Assembly: GCF_011634835.1 (NCBI RefSeq)
Contig: NZ_SIRP01000001.1
Location: 3,220,970 to 3,284,969, forward strand
Origin: Isoptericola sp. BMS4
GTDB taxonomy: Bacteria; Actinomycetota; Actinomycetes; Actinomycetales; Cellulomonadaceae
Direction of reading: 5' to 3'
Length of the DNA: 64,000 nucleotides
Below the pieces are notes generated by a model that ran no database searches, had not been told where the DNA came from, and saw only the letters and a program-made list of their open reading frames with translations. The position numbers and the translations under genes were made by a program. Positions 62,877 to 64,000 of this stretch are shown here, in pieces; within the stretch, counting starts at the first letter, position 1, and every line of letters begins with the position of its first letter.

Positions 62877-64000
62877 TCACGACCCCTCCGTCTCCGCGGC
62901 GGTGGCGGCGGCCGCGAGCCGGGCCTCGTCCGGGCCTGTCGCGCGAGGCCCGGCGCCCGCCGCGACGCGCGCCCCGTCCCGGACCTCCAGGACGTCCGGG
63001 ACGCCGTCGGCGTCGAGGTCGATCGCCGAGAGGCAACCCGAGCGCCGGCCGTGGCCGTGGCGGACGCGCGCCCGCACGTCGGCGTTGAGCCGGGCCCGTC
63101 GCTCGTCCAGCCGCTCGGCGTCGAGGCGGGCGAAGTACTCCTGCCGGCGCTGCTCCTGCTCGGTGGTCACGACGAGGCGTGCGGAGGAGCCCGCGGTGAA
63201 CACCGACGGGTCCTTGTGGCGCCCGCGGCGGAGCTCGTTGAACACGAGGTTGAGCAGTACCGCCACGACGGCCGCCGCCGCGATGCCCGAGTGGAAGATC
63301 ATGCCGACCCACTCGGGGAACCGGTCGTAGAACTCGGGCACGGCGATGGGGATCACGCCGAAGCCGATCGCCACCGCGACGAGCGTGAGGTTGAGGTTCC
63401 CCTCGTACTCCACGCGTGACAGCGTGCGGATCCCGGAGACGGCCACGGAGCCGAACAGGACGATGCCCGCTCCCCCGAGCACCGGCTCCGGGATGGCTGC
63501 GACGACGCGCCCCAGCACGGGCACGAGCCCGAGGCCGAAGAGCACGGCGCCGCCCGCGGCCACCGCGAAGCGCGACTTGATGCCCGTGATGGCCACGAGC
63601 CCCACGTTCTGGGCGAAGGCCGACGCCGGGAACGAGTTGACGAACGGCGCGAGGACCGTCGCGGCCATGTCGGCGCGCAGCCCGTCCCCGACGCGGCGCT
63701 CGTCCACCTCGGTGTCCAGCACCTCGCCGATGGCGATGAGGTCCGCCGTCGTCTCCGTCATGATCACGAGGACGACGATCGTCATCGAGAGGATCGCGCC
63801 GACCTGGAAGACGGGCGGCCCGAACGCGAAGATCTCCGGCAGGGCGATCGCCGGCCCCTCGTCGACCGCCGAGAAGTCCGCGAGCCCGAACGGCAGCGCG
63901 GCGAGGGTTCCCAGGACCAGCCCGAAGAGGATGGACAGCCGCGAGATCGTGCCCGTGAGGAAGCGGCTCAGCACGAGCACCACGACGAGCGTGCCCAGAG
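62877..64000 (-). CDS. Xanthine/uracil-type permease (NCS2 family), N-terminus beyond the window
   Basis: The C-terminal 374 or so residues of an NCS2 nucleobase transporter. TTADLIAIGEV, SFPASAFAQNVGLVAITGI and VPEPVLGGAGIVLFGSVAVSGIR-like blocks carry the family's substrate motifs (QNVGL). The neighbourhood suggests a purine such as xanthine, urate or allantoin. After the last helix is an unusual 130-residue cytoplasmic tail with a DLDADGVPD calcium-loop-like motif. The 5' end is cut by the window edge. Confidence 0.88.
   Translation of the reverse strand, partial: LGTLVVVLVLSRFLTGTISRLSILFGLVLGTLAALPFGLADFSAVDEGPAIALPEIFAFGPPVFQVGAILSMTIVVLVIMTETTADLIAIGEVLDTEVDERRVGDGLRADMAATVLAPFVNSFPASAFAQNVGLVAITGIKSRFAVAAGGAVLFGLGLVPVLGRVVAAIPEPVLGGAGIVLFGSVAVSGIRTLSRVEYEGNLNLTLVAVAIGFGVIPIAVPEFYDRFPEWVGMIFHSGIAAAAVVAVLLNLVFNELRRGRHKDPSVFTAGSSARLVVTTEQEQRRQEYFARLDAERLDERRARLNADVRARVRHGHGRRSGCLSAIDLDADGVPDVLEVRDGARVAAGAGPRATGPDEARLAAAATAAETEGS

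Overview
The window is about 73% G+C chromosomal DNA from a high-GC actinobacterium. Gene content and many GTG starts suggest the Micrococcales (Promicromonosporaceae or Cellulomonadaceae); the genus is inference. Coding density is very high, most same-strand neighbours overlap by 4 nt (ATGA/GTGA), and I see no rRNA, tRNA, CRISPR array, insertion sequence or prophage.

Layout. 1-9.1 kb: housekeeping and accessory genes (a family annotated as 3-methyladenine glycosylase, an autoregulated TetR/hydrolase pair, an APH-like kinase, a Ski2-like RNA helicase, a TSUP exporter, YbaK, YccF, YggS). 9.1-18.5 kb: a MurNAc-recycling operon on the minus strand (ABC importer, NagZ-like hexosaminidase, AnmK, MurQ) with a lipoate ligase and a divergent MurR/RpiR regulator. 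18.6-38.2 kb: branched-chain amino-acid synthesis (cimA, ilvE, leuB, ilvC, ilvN, ilvB and two different ilvD), interspersed with an AlkZ-like protein, a methyltransferase, an ABC-2 exporter and small enzymes. 38.3-42.3 kb: a PadR regulator divergent from a sulfatase-MFS pair. 42.4-50.4 kb: a POT peptide transporter, photolyase, ureidoglycine aminohydrolase, and a gatCAB-acetyltransferase operon. 50.5-64 kb: a purine/allantoin/glyoxylate catabolic region (aceB, allB, glycerate kinase, gcl, tartronate semialdehyde reductase, hyi, a CitE-like DUF6986 aldolase, ACT-domain malic enzyme, an IclR regulator and the C-terminal part of a xanthine/uracil-type permease).

How the genes work together. Imported cell-wall sugars would be trimmed by NagZ, phosphorylated by AnmK and converted to GlcNAc-6-P by MurQ; MurR probably senses MurNAc-6-P. 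The ilv/cim genes make isoleucine, valine and leucine precursors, and two of them (ilvB and cimA) have short leader peptides followed by terminator hairpins, so they appear to be controlled by attenuation. The right-hand region turns allantoin-derived glyoxylate into glycerate (gcl-glxR-glxK, hyi) or malate (aceB), with malic enzyme feeding pyruvate. A 15-bp motif TTCC-N7-GRAA recurs at hyi, malic enzyme/iclR and allE and probably marks the IclR regulon.

The least explained structures are non-coding: two families of dispersed palindromic elements (GTTGTGGGCG-type and CACTACC-type), the leader peptides, and the 16-bp tandem repeat in the PadR/sulfatase promoter.
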